Shown in pieces: positions 21,274 to 32,664 of a DNA stretch of 64,000 nt. A program made the position numbers and the translations under genes. The DNA is from Patellaria atrata CBS 101060 (taxonomy: Eukaryota > Ascomycota > Dothideomycetes > Patellariales > Patellariaceae), in the NCBI GenBank assembly GCA_010093705.1, contig MU006099.1, forward strand, positions 410,757 to 474,756, read 5' to 3'. The notes beneath the pieces were generated by a model. The model saw only the letters and a list, made by a program, of their open reading frames with translations, did not search any database and was not told the DNA's origin. Each line of letters opens with the position of its first letter. Positions within the stretch are counted from its first letter, which is position 1.

Positions 21274-21664
21274 ATATGAGAGGAAAGGGAATTCGAAATT
21301 TGATAGATGTATACGTTTCTACAGACGAAAAATTTGCATATAGTTTTGAGTGTTGGTTTTTTGTTTCAAAAATTGATTAGGACTTCATATGTTGACACTT
21401 CTGCTGTCAATGTTCACATGTATGGGATGTATAATACACAAGTACTACTCATTCGAGCTTGCCCTAATCAATTAAACATTAACGCCTTCCTATGCTCCTA
21501 TATGCAGAAAATCCGCCGTCATGATCTTGGCCCTACGCCGCGCTGATGAGTGTGCAACTTAACACAATGGAAAAAGACAAATCCAAAAGGAAGAGGGACA
21601 AATGAAATATACAAACCATCCAGTGAGGTATCATGTAGCCGGAATAAACGCCAGCTCCATGTTA
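21274..21664. other. Convergent 3' spacer
   Basis: 390 bases between the P450 stop and the minus-strand LAMTOR1-like stop. I see only 3' UTR-like sequence. Confidence 0.5.
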
Positions 21665-22562
21665 TTAAAAATCCAAAGAAGGTTGCGGGCCAATTGTAGT
21701 GCCGACGGGGCGATTATCCGGCCGAACGTAACCGGTGAATAGGAAATCAGCTCCCTCGTTCCTAGCGGAAAGAAAGTGTGCGACAGCGGTAAATAGGACC
21801 TATCGAGATGTGCGGAGCCAGTATGTCACAAGATTTTCAGAAAACACTATGCTCCCCTTCATAATAACTGACCTGAGGATCATACCCGGCAGGCATGCGC
21901 CCATGCAACGCTACATCTTGCGGAGCCTCGGCTAGATCCGGCGACGCTGCGTCTCCAAAGTGACGCAATACCAATGGCGAAGAGCCATGCTTGACTTCAT
22001 CCCAGAGAGGTTTATCGCCACGGGAAATTTTCAAGTTCGCCTCTATCCATCTCGCTTCGTCTGCTTCAGGAGTGGTTGACGATCTCAGCGGAGTCGAGCT
22101 AGCAGATGAAGGCCGGCTCTTCGAAACGGTTTGTGGGATCGACCGAGGAGGGAAATGCTCTCGAAATAGCCGTTCGAAATCGTGTATTATTGGGACAATG
22201 GCACCGTCTTCCGCAACGGCGGCTTGTGATACGTCAATGAGATTGCTGGCAAGGAATGGTCGGTCAGCCTTTATCGCTAGTAGATTTGTGCAGTAAAACA
22301 GAAAGAAGGGATAACGTACTCAGAGGTTTGCGCGCATATTCGCTCCAGCGCGTCTCGTTGGCGTCGTATTTCCTCCTGATCCGGCTGTGAGATGGATCGG
22401 TCGTTAGATCCGTATTGAGGCTGGTAAGGGTCACTGAGAAGATGTTGAGTATCAGATGTCTGTGTAACAAAATGTTAGAGGTTAGGTCTAGATCAACTTT
22501 CAGAACACACCTACCTCTGGTTCGGAGGACTGCAGCCCCAAGCACGAAGCGCAGATACCCAT
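21665..22562 (-). CDS. LAMTOR1: LAMTOR1/Meh1-like lipid-anchored TORC1 adaptor
   Basis: Four exons on the minus strand (22562-22515, 22459-22320, 22245-21873, 21799-21665) give 231 residues with all phases consistent. The protein starts MGICASCLG: Gly2 suits N-myristoylation, and Cys4 and Cys7 suit palmitoylation, the dual anchor of the late endosomal/lysosomal adaptor family. The following LLSDPYQPQYGS and QEEIRRQRDALERICAQTSE-NLIDVSQ match the conserved helix of that family (human LAMTOR1, yeast Meh1/Ego1). Such proteins tether the Ragulator/EGO complex and Rag GTPases to the vacuolar membrane for amino-acid signalling to TORC1. The mini first exon encodes exactly the lipidation signal. The last splice is the least certain: acceptor at 21800 keeps 44 more codons, while a nearer acceptor stops after a few. 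Confidence 0.85.
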
Positions 22563-23584
22563 ACCGAAAGCTGCACCGCGCGAGGCTGTCGGACCGGAAT
22601 GGTCTGCACTTCGTTTCAGTGGGTTTCGATTTTGGAAGAGTAAGGTGGAAGCCGAGAGCTGATAATTGTGATGTGGCTGGTTAAGGAATCTAACGGTTCA
22701 GTTGAGCCTCTTGGTCCAAGCGTCCTGAGATCATCGCCAGTTTTGAACGTCACTCATTAGGTTCGAACTATCTTCTGACTGCAACTCTCTTCCCCATGGG
22801 GCAATGCAGTGGGATTTCTAAAATGGTAATTACACTAAATATACTAGAGGTTCAATTAAGCATTGCTAAACATCCCGTTCATCTATCGTTTTCAATTGTT
22901 AGTCAATGTAGCACATCACTCTCATTCTACTGGTGTACCATCTCGATGTCCACTTATTTGTTGCAAAATCTCTCATCTGTTCCAAAGAGTCAAGTATTCA
23001 TAGATGCGCCGTCTACTTTGTGTCCCACTCAAGAGTTATTTACATGGACTTGTCGGCCTTTCCAAAAACCTGGTGCGCGACTCCTTTTGTACAACTCGTG
23101 TATCTACGCGTAAAAGTAATTGGCTACACGTCTACCATCCCTTTCGAAGCGTGTAAAAACATGAAGAGTCTGGCAAAAATGTATATCGGTTGCTATGGCC
23201 GTACTCTTGAGGGACCGATCAAGCAAGGGAGCACGCGTCTAAACCAACCCCAGTACCGGGAATGAGCTAATCCGACACAGGGTTCAAATTGACCTTGAAG
23301 AAGCCAGTAGTAAAGCAAGGTAATATGTACATCGTTGCTCACCGTTTCTGTCCGGTGGCGCAACCCCATATTGGAACTGGACTATGGATGAGTTCCATCT
23401 GCAAGGTAAGGCTGGATCTTGAACGATCAATATTGGTGGCTATTCAATAGTAAGCTTGTAATGTCTTAGTATAATCTCTACTTATATATCATGAACTCTT
23501 CGTATTTACTGCCTTATTTACTCCTTAGTAAACAATCATTTCCTAGCGTGCTTGAACTATCATCATTCGTTTGAATGTTCAGCC
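22563..23584. promoter_or_regulatory. Divergent promoter region
   Basis: About 1 kb between the LAMTOR1-like start and the secreted protein start. Short plus-strand ORFs show no known content. It should contain both promoters. Confidence 0.4.
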
Positions 23585-26500
23585 ATGCGTTTCTCTCGTT
23601 CATCTCTAATTGCCGCTTCGGCTTTTATTTTATTACTCCCGGTGGACGCCAGGATTGCGAATCCATTGAATTTGTTCCGCTCGAAACGAGGCCAGCCAGA
23701 ACAGAACCATAAAAGGGTAGAAAGTGTCGTCTGCGTTGATCATGATATATACAGCGACTTTCTCAAAAATATTTCTGAGGCCAATCAATTCTGTGTTGCA
23801 CATTTGAGAATACCCCCAGCAACAGTCGAGACAACCTACACTCCAGTAATGTAAGCATTTCGGCCTTCACACAGCTCAGCGTAAACCTTAATGCTTCAGT
23901 GCTAATGAACATATAGCACGACCACCGTGGTCACTGCTTTTCGAGTACGCACTGTAACTTCTAGAAGTCGTCAAACTGCTACAGTGACAGCAACGGCAAC
24001 TTCAACGATATTCGCGGCGAGGAAGAAGCGAGCACCAGAGCCAACGCCAGCTGCTTCATTAGAAGAAGCCGCCTCCTTAGAGGATTTCTACTATGCAGTG
24101 CTTGAAAAACGAGATACCACGGGCGAAATTCCAGACGGTGGTGCGAATTCTTTGGCTTTCTCATTTTCTAGTGCCTGTGAATGCTATGAGCCAACTCCAA
24201 TTTTGACAAAGACGGTGACATATACAGCAGCTCCTACGGTAAACACTCTTTGTTTTTCTATTGTGAAGGACATTACCACTAATTTACATTGATAGTACTT
24301 CACCCAGTTTGGGCATGAGCTTTCCACTACTATTTTCGACACCACAGAAGTTATAATCATAACTACAACGGTAACTTTGAATACCACCATCCGTGCAACG
24401 TCCACAGGATCTTCTCTTCCAGTGGCAGCTCAGACCATCATTTCATCTGTCGTATCCTCATCGGTCCAAGTTTTTAATACTCCAAATGGTGTGACATCAA
24501 TAAGTAACGCGGTTCCTAGCATTTCGGCAGCCAGCACGGCAGCAGCTAGTGGAACACCATCAACCCCTCCAGTGGAGGGCTTTCCCATCAACTGTCTAGC
24601 AGATAACAACAAGACTGAGAGTGTTATATATAACCAAGTACGCTACGACTATCTGATCGTTTGCGGTGCAGAAGCTGCGAATAGCAGTGCGCTTGGAGCT
24701 ATTCCTGCACGTTCTGCTGAAGAGTGTTTATCGGCCTGCACGAAAGCGAACAATGGGCTCTCAAACATAGAATGCCACGGAATAACATTCTATTTGGATC
24801 CTGTCGTCGGAGGCTCCTGTTACCTACTGACGGAAAATCGAAGCTACAACAACGCATCAAATGCAATTACTGCTGTGCTGACAGGGGTCTCTACCAATGG
24901 CAATTCATCCGTATACCACCTCGATTCGTCTGGTAACATTGTGACGGGAACAAGAGCGGCTTCTGCAGCTACATCATCTGTAGTCTCTTCGATTGTTTCT
25001 GAGGGTTCCGCATTGATTACCCCTCCACCCAAAGTAACGTACACCAATGGTTCATATGTTTGGTCAACAGTTATTTACGCCACATTCACTGCCTCCAACG
25101 GTCAGGTAGTTGTATATAGCTCATGGGGTTACGCTTCCGGCACTACCTGGTATGCCGTATCAGGGTATACCTGGACAAGCATTTACAGCGCCGTAACCAC
25201 GATATTCAGTGAATTTTTCGGCTCCGCGGCTGGCTCCGGTGGTGGCGCTAATGGAGGAGGAGACCGCAGTGGTAATCAGGTCACGGGCATAACAACTATA
25301 AGAGACGGAAGCACCATCGTCTACGGCAACGATACTGCTGTCTTGGTCAGTTCAGGGACTATTGCGAGCATTCCTCAACTTGTCTCGGCTGAAATTACAT
25401 CCCTCAGCTCATGGAGAACGGTCGTCAGCGGCGCTACCGCACTTTCCACTGGGGGTGAAGGCATCATTTCTGGCGTCGTCCCTGATCAAACATTGCAACC
25501 TGTTCCAACTGTAATCTCAGAAGTTTCGGTTTTCAGTACAATATACAACGGCGCAACCAGGATCAGCATGGGTGGAGAAGGTGCTAGTACTCTCATCTCT
25601 ACCGGTGGGGAAGGTTCTAGCAATATTACTGCGGCTTCTGGTTCTCAAGTTACAGTGATTTCCAATGGAACAGCTATAGCCGGGGTCTCCTCGCAGTTCA
25701 CAAGTGGTTATACTGCTATCTCGACCGGAGGTTCTGGAAATGAAACTGGACCAGCACCCTCGTCAGTTATCGTTGTGATCTCTGAAGCAACTACAATTAT
25801 TCAGCAAACCGCAAATGTAACTGGTGGATCTGCAGTCATTAGCACTGGGGGTGCAGGATCTACACTACTAAATGGTGTTGAAACTTCGTCTCTCCCCTCG
25901 CCTAATATTACAATCATCGAGAACGGGAGCACGATCATAAGCGTTTCTGGCTTCAGTACGGGTGGAGTTGTAGACGTTTCTACGGGTGGTATTAGCAGCA
26001 AAGGACTCGTTGTTTCGTCAGCTACTCCTACATCCGTTGTCTCTGCCGACACTAGAGTTTTCAGTAACGGAACTATCAGTACTGGGGCGACCGCTTTCAG
26101 CACTGGAGGTATAGCCAGTTTAGCTACTGGCTCTGAAGGAATTCGGAATATTTCGGTGACCGTGATATCTTACAGCACATCTATAGTAGGTGTACTATCC
26201 ACCATTGAGACTGGAGTTGGCAGTGTGAGTGGTGAGGGAGAAGGGAACTTTACTATACTGGCAACGCCAGGTCCCGATGTCTCCGGGGGAATATCGTCTA
26301 TTAGAGGGAACTTTTCTCTAAGTACAGGAGGTGAAGGCTCTTCTGGCTTCCCCATTCCTACCCTGACACCGGATGCAAATAGCTCATCGGCTCGCACTTT
26401 TACTACATCATCCGCTCCACGAACCGGCTTTCAAGAGGCATCGTCTACTGAAGGAGTTGCTTCCATGAACACAGGAGGGTCACACTTTACATCTTTCGGC

Positions 26501-28561
26501 GGGGATACTGCTAGTAGCATCACAGTGCCTACCGGATCAGTTAACTACACCGTGCCACCGACTGGTGGTGTCATATCTGGTCCTCCAACCCCGGTCATCT
26601 CATATAGCAATGTCGGAGGTTTCAACTATACTTCTATAGGAAGTGAGGGAAGCAGTGTCATATTAGGTACGGGACCCATCACAATTCCACCTATGGCTTC
26701 ATACAGTAGTTTAGGAGGATCAAACTACACATCATCTGGTAGTGAAGATGTTATCAGCTTTTCCCCGACGCCCTCAGAAAACGGGACAACAAGAAGTTTC
26801 CCGAGAGAGAGTGACTCCCGTGTAGGATCACAAATAACGGAAATAGAATCAGACCTAGAGACCCTCACTTCGTCCTCCAACGTCGCTAGCTATGCTCCAA
26901 CAGCACCTATCACTGACGCCCCGGTTGCCAGTAACAGCATCCCTCCCTCGTCCTTCAATATAACTAGCTGGGCTCCAACAGCTCCGATCACTGACATTCC
27001 TGACGCTAGCAGTGGCATACCTTTGCCGTGGAGCAATTTTACCCAACCATTACTATCTTCAAGTGGACCACCTTTCCCCCCATTTTCCTATCCCTTCACA
27101 CTGCCACCCTCTCTAACTCCAACCCCATGGCCTAAATCCAACCAATCCTCGATCGGTACAGGTATCCATTCTTCCTCTACTACTCGAAGATTCACGAGTG
27201 GTGATCGAGAAGGTTTCCAAACTGAAAGTGCCATATCAACTATGAATATATCAAGTATTGGTACCGGTACTGCATGGAGCACTGGAACAGCGAATTACAC
27301 GATGCCGGTCGTGACAGGTAATACCCCCTCAATCACCATACCCACAACTTCAAATTCTACTATCTTCGCGCCAACTGGCGATTCAACTTATTCAGGGCCT
27401 TCCATGTCTATTCCCTTCGAGTCATCTAATTCGACATTCCCTGCACCTACAGGAGAAATAGCCTCATCTACAATTCCAACAGCTTCTTATAATATCGCCA
27501 TCCCTCCCACCGGAGGTATTCCTTCATTAACTCTAGTACCACCAACATATAATATTTCATTTTCAGCACCTACTAGGGAGACACGCTCGTTAACAATTCC
27601 GACACCCTCTTCAAATATCACTTTCCCAGCTCCGACAGGGGAAACACCTTTGACATTCGTCACACCGTCATACAACATTACCTTACCGGGACCAACAGGT
27701 GAAACACCTTCCTTGACAATTCCAATTCCTTCTTACAACGAGACATTCCCAGTCCCAACTGGAGAGACGCCTTCTCTCACAATTTCAACACCCTCATCCA
27801 ACATCACACTTCCAGCTCCTACGGGTTCGCCCAGCGGAAGTCTCTGCCCTTGTATCCTCTCTACCCCAACCGTCACCGTTACAGCCATTCAAACGATCTA
27901 TGCCCCCTGTCCCTCCTGTATCTCGCCCGACTTGCCAGCACCAGAATCGGGCCTCACGACAGGGGCCGTCCCTCCTCAAATCACCTCCTCTCCGCTCCCG
28001 CCGGCCATCTCTCCAATAGCAGTCCCCACTGAGCGCCGCCGCTCCGGCGAACCCGCAACCCCAGCACAAATTGCAGCCGCATGCACCAACCGCACCACCA
28101 ACGCCGTCTGGAACGGTGGCTTCGAGATCGTAAACGCGGACGGCGATCCCGTCGGTTGGACCGCCAGCACAACATCCTCTGCCATATTCTTCACCACATT
28201 GCGAACCGGCCCCTACGCAGGCGTCTTCGCCGGGCGCGTTGTCTCCACGCTTCCTGGGGCTACCATCACGGTTATCCAGGCTCTGACGCTGTGCCCCGGG
28301 ACGGGGTATGTTTTGAGCGCTGTTGCGAGGCAGGAGAGAGTGTTGAGTGAGTGTACAGTGGACTTTGCGGTGGGTGGCAGAGGGGTCATGAGTGTGCAGC
28401 CAACTACCGGGTGGGGTGCTAGGAGCGAGGGGTTTACGGTGGGGACGGATGATCCCGTGACGGTGGATATTGAGGCTGTTGTTAGTTGTGTGGGAAGGCC
28501 TGCTGCTGGAGGGACGTTGGTTGTTGATTTTGATGAGATTATGGTTGTTGCTACCACATAA
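23585..28561 (+). CDS. Secreted mucin-like protein with PAN-like and C-terminal CBM-like domains
   Basis: Exons 23585-23850, 23917-24238 and 24296-28561 give 1617 residues. ATG 23585 is chosen because it begins a signal peptide (MRFSRSSLIAASAFILLLPV). After a Cys-containing, basic N-terminal section, residues about 295-392 resemble a PAN/apple module (four spaced Cys, SAEECLSAC). Residues about 578-882 hold some ten degenerate copies of STGGEG. Residues about 1218-1377 hold about eight copies of a 20-25 residue unit around PTGETPSLTIPTPSYNIT, most with an N-glycosylation sequon. The last 160 residues begin with NGGFE and have the look of a CBM/CenC-type beta-sandwich. It is probably a heavily glycosylated cell-surface or wall-bound protein; no GPI signal is evident. 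Carbohydrate binding is inferred from the last domain only. Confidence 0.85.
25440..26350 (+). repeat. Degenerate STGGEG coding repeats
   Basis: Irregularly spaced copies of (S/T)-T-G-G-(E/S/A/V/I) occur in the secreted protein, often preceded by a hydrophobic-Thr/Ile-rich strand-like segment such as TVISEVSVFSTIYNGATRIS. The alternation suggests a chain of short beta-strand units. Spacing varies, so this is not a recent tandem array. Confidence 0.7.
27360..27835 (+). repeat. 20-25 residue PTGETPS coding repeats with glycosylation sites
   Basis: About eight copies of a Pro/Thr/Ser unit (PTGE-(T/I)-x-S-L-T-I-P-T-P-S-(Y/S)-N-I-T) follow one another at roughly 60-75 base intervals, most carrying an N-x-S/T sequon. 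It looks like an extended, glycosylated stalk before the C-terminal domain. Confidence 0.75.
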
Positions 28562-31500
28562 GAGGGTGGGGCAAGTGGTATCTTATTGTTTCACAAGTAG
28601 TATTGTTTCAAGCGGAGGAGAGGAAGAGGCCTTGAGTTCGACGGGTTATTATGTTTGAGGATTTTTTTTTAGATTTCTTCCATGATTCTTTCCTATCTAG
28701 TTCCTCCTGTGGATCTTGTAGCGTTCTTTAGCCCTTGAACGTTTTATCCTTCATAGCATCGTTAGTCACTAGTTATATTTATCGAGTCTAGGTCTGATCT
28801 GTTGCAGAAATAAAGGCAGATAGCTCATAGTGGTAACATCTCGGTGAGAGTAATGAAAATTATGGTTTACGTTGAGATGTCGCTTAGTGAATTTGCAATT
28901 TTTTATAGAACATGTAGTTTATTTCGGCACTGAGATCTAACTGGGATCCTATAGTCTACTAGAACAAGTAGAATGAGTGATGAGCCCCAGGTTTTGTGTG
29001 CATGATCTCTTCTGTCCCTATTTTACGCTTGCTGGAAAAAGTGCTTCGCTCCGCTGTACATCATCTACCCGTCTGTACTAAACATCACTAACAGTACCAA
29101 CACATTGATTGTACACGTCCCGTGAGGTAGAATTAGAGGTTAAGTGTCCGCCAAGACGTGTATCACTTCCCTTATGATAGTATTTCTCGCGTGCTGCACT
29201 TTCATACTCAGAAATGATTGATTGAACACAAAATTTAAACCTTTCTCGTAACCGTCTACCTCATAATCTACTCATCCTCTCGTTTGGATTCAATAGTAGA
29301 GGGACATTGTCAAAGTAGCAAGTTTTTGTCTTGGGCCTTGCTGTTCCCGCGGAAGTTTAAAGGTTTAGACCCCAATTGATAACCTGACATAATTTGCTTG
29401 ACCCCTTCAATTTTGGATATAGGGTTCGTTTTGTGGCTTCTTTGAGCATTCAACCCTTTCTTTTAATTCCGATGTTTAGGTTTGTGGTGCATGGTGGTTA
29501 GCGTGAAGTGATCGGTTCGTAGATTTTACTGTACAGTAAAGTCGGAATAGTACGGATGACTCTAACCGTACCTAGAGTCGACCAGGCAAATGTCTGACGG
29601 GTTCTAAGATTCAGAATTTAACGCCTTGCTGCATATATTCCACAACTGTGAAGAAATTAATGGTACCAACCGACCGCGTAAGGGAAGAACATAGTGAGTG
29701 TTAAGCGAGATGATCTAACATAGCAAAGAAAGAGTCCTTGAGTAGTCAAATAGTGAAATAGTCTATTGATTTTGAACGATCATTAACTGCTGCAGTTGAA
29801 TTTGTAAGCGATCATTGGCAAAGCACCCTTGGCACTCCCTATAACTCCCGTCTACGTACCGAAACGGTACGACGGTAACCAAAGAGACGAAAACCCGCAG
29901 ATACGGACACCCCACCATCATAGTATTTCTTGCATAATGAGATGAACTGTCAAATTGACTTGGCACAACGTGGCCCTCAAACTTCGGAAATAACGAGACT
30001 ATTAAAGGAGAAAGTTCTATTCGAAACGCAATGTGAGTCGAATCCAATTCGATAGCGCCACGACCTAGCAAAGTGACAAGGGAGAAAAGCAAATACTCAT
30101 AATGAATAACGTCTAATGGTACTTGAACGGTTTTCCTGCATGCAAGATTGTTCTAGAGATCCTGGCGCTCGTGTGACAAAACGAAAGATTCAGAAATAGA
30201 ATCCAAATGCCTCTCAATCTCCTGTTTGAGTGGAGGAAAGACCGTTGATCCAAGGCTGTGATAGCAAGTCACAGGATCACGAGTGGATGTCAGTACGTAA
30301 ACAGAGATATCTCCAGACGCTGACCAATATGTTTCTATTTCCGTCTCATGCATGAAATAATTGAGCACCCAAGATTATGTGGAACATTGGATCTTGCAGA
30401 TACCTGAGAATGATGTATGATCGCCGCAGGAGAGACCTTCATGGCGTCAAGATAATGAACTCCAACGAACGAAATGCCTCCGCAATTGAGCCGCCATCAG
30501 CTTTCTGACCTTTGGAACATGCAACTGGAACTTCAGAATGTAGTGCGAGAGGCTTTCCGAATTGCACAATATCCAATTGACCCGTAATTAATGGTTACAC
30601 GAGCGACAAATGGCCGTCAAGGTCCTGTAATAGGTTCTTAAGTGGGCCGGAGTGGTTTTGTGGAACGAAGTGACACGATTACAGTACTATTATCGTGCAT
30701 CTGAGGCGCTGCTGGCGGTATTTATCCTGCAGAAATGGTAACATGACTATCCTTCGCAGGTCCAAACAGCTCAGAAAGATGTCAAGATCATTTCAATCTG
30801 CAAGCACAACCACGCCTTAGATGTTTTTTAATCCGCTTATTGAATCAAATCATGGCCATGGATAGTTGAAGGCATGGGTGACAAATTCTCCGATTAGCGG
30901 ACGCCTAAGCGCTAGGAAGTTGAACAAATAAAAGTTCTGCCGGATCCAGTGTCTTGCATGTGAGTATCATTGTCTGAGGGGAGCGATGGGAGGTTCCTCC
31001 CGAAGCCTTGGGAGCATGTTGTGGATGAAGAAGGACCGTCTAGCAGCACGCTGCGGATGCACGCGCGGTTTAAAATCTTTAATTAAAGGCGAACCCCCAG
31101 GTTTGCAGGTTCACAAGTTTGCACTCGTGGTGTCAGCTTCGGGGCAGATCAACAATAGTGGCAAGCCAGTCACAGGCTGCCACGTAGGCTTTCCTCATCT
31201 TTTCAAGAATTCTTCGATCGAATGCTAAAACTTTATCAAGACTTATTTCTGGAAATCCTGATAACTCCATGAGACTTGTTCAGGACTCGCAATGAAAGAA
31301 CTTTTGACTTGACATCGAACAAAATGGACACCGAGAGGTCGCAAGAGCAGTGTATGATCCAGAGAAGTCACCCGCACTCGCGCATCTGAAGCTAACGAAA
31401 TGATAGGCTCAAAGAGAATTCATAATACGACTTGAAATTACCGTGTGAGACTCTCACCTACCTCTAGGGACGTTTTCCACCGCGATATCCACCTCACGGG

Positions 31501-32316
31501 TGCTGAATGCAGCAAGTGGAATATCATAAAGGGTCAGGAACAAGGACGTCTTAGGCGCGCCACATGTTGAAGATGCAGGACAGACATAATGTGGGAACAA
31601 GCCATCTCTCATTACAAGGGCGTTGAGCGACAAAGCAATGCATGTGGTTGGAGGTGGAGTGGAAGGGAGATGAGAACTTCGCTCACGGCGGCGGCTGTTT
31701 TTTGGCCGGGGTTGCACAAGAGCACGTGATGCTTTGGATGAAAAGGTCGTAGCGTATCCACGTGATGACGCTAAGAAAACCCCACCTCGAGACAACACTT
31801 CATCGTACTTCCATCTCTTTTCTTCTTCTTCTCTCAACAACGGGCAACAGCGCAAGAAATAATACCATCTACCGCAAAGAGGCTTCATGATCATGTTGTT
31901 AACGCTTAGAATCGCTGGCCAAGAGCGTCGCCGCCGGCTCTTCCGATGACATTCATGGGGCCACGATCGACTGGCTTCTATTTTGAATTACGCGACCAGG
32001 GGATGTTCCTAGCCCCATCAAGACTTCAGCGGCTACACTTCACTCATCACTGGAAGGACATCCCATTGAAACAAGTAAATTCGTGTCATCATTTTAAAAA
32101 GTAGTGAAGTAAGAAAGAGAAGGAGCGCGAATGTCTGAGGTACCCGCCCATTCTTTCCTTAGTTTCCTCCTGTTTTCCTTATTCCATTTCTCCTTTGCAT
32201 CAAAAGTCTTCAAAATGGCCGAAATGAGTGGACTCCAATTCCCAAAAATAAGAAAGAAAAGAATGGTTGTACAAGAAGAGAGTTACCGCCACCATCAGAG
32301 CTCCGAGGATCCATCC
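28562..32316. other. Gene-poor region, first part
   Basis: 3.7 kb with no supportable gene. The largest ORFs (minus 29763-30092 and minus 31454-31894) show no domain, signal or splice context that I trust. Composition is mixed, not the extreme AT-rich pattern of heavy RIP. Confidence 0.5.
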
Positions 32317-32664
32317 CTAATGAGATCCGCTTCCTATTCCTTGCAGCCTCCTGTTCTTCTCGCATTGGAGTTCGTAGATCTCCGCATCAAGGGCTCTGAT
32401 TTGATCCATTGACTTGTCAATGGACGCTCGGAATTTGCTTCCTTCGCGCTGCCACCTGTTGACTCGCTCAACTTCGGCAGTTCTGCGTCGCAACTTGGTG
32501 TCGATCTTCTCGCAGAGCTTGCACTTCTGGCCTACCGGGACCGTTGTCATGATCAATTTCATGCCACAAGTTTCACCGATGCGGTATTCCCGGTTGCAAT
32601 GTTGTCTGAAGTGGCCCCATTTCCAGTCTCCGCAAACGAAACGGTGTTGATCAAAGAAGCACAT
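32317..32664 (-). CDS. Small Cys-rich protein related to the one at 8.8 kb
   Basis: Single exon, 115 residues. Cysteines at 2, 11, 23, 33, 48 and 51 (ending CKLC) reproduce the spacing seen in the 163-residue protein at 8802-9293 (2, 11, 22, 35, 50, 53). Both begin MC followed by aromatic residues, and both have a charged helical C-terminal half, here likely a coiled coil (RRRTAEVERVNRW and SMDQIRALDAEIYELQCEKNRR). I do not recognise the family. It stands alone in a gene-poor interval; the intact frame and conserved Cys pattern argue that it is real. Confidence 0.7.
   Translation of the reverse strand: MCFFDQHRFVCGDWKWGHFRQHCNREYRIGETCGMKLIMTTVPVGQKCKLCEKIDTKLRRRTAEVERVNRWQREGSKFRASIDKSMDQIRALDAEIYELQCEKNRRLQGIGSGSH

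Noticed and set aside
29763-30092. 109-codon minus-strand ORF
   Set aside because: No domain, signal or splice context; length is not remarkable for this composition.
31454-31894. 146-codon minus-strand ORF
   Set aside because: Mixed composition with no recognisable motif and no supporting start context; could be chance.
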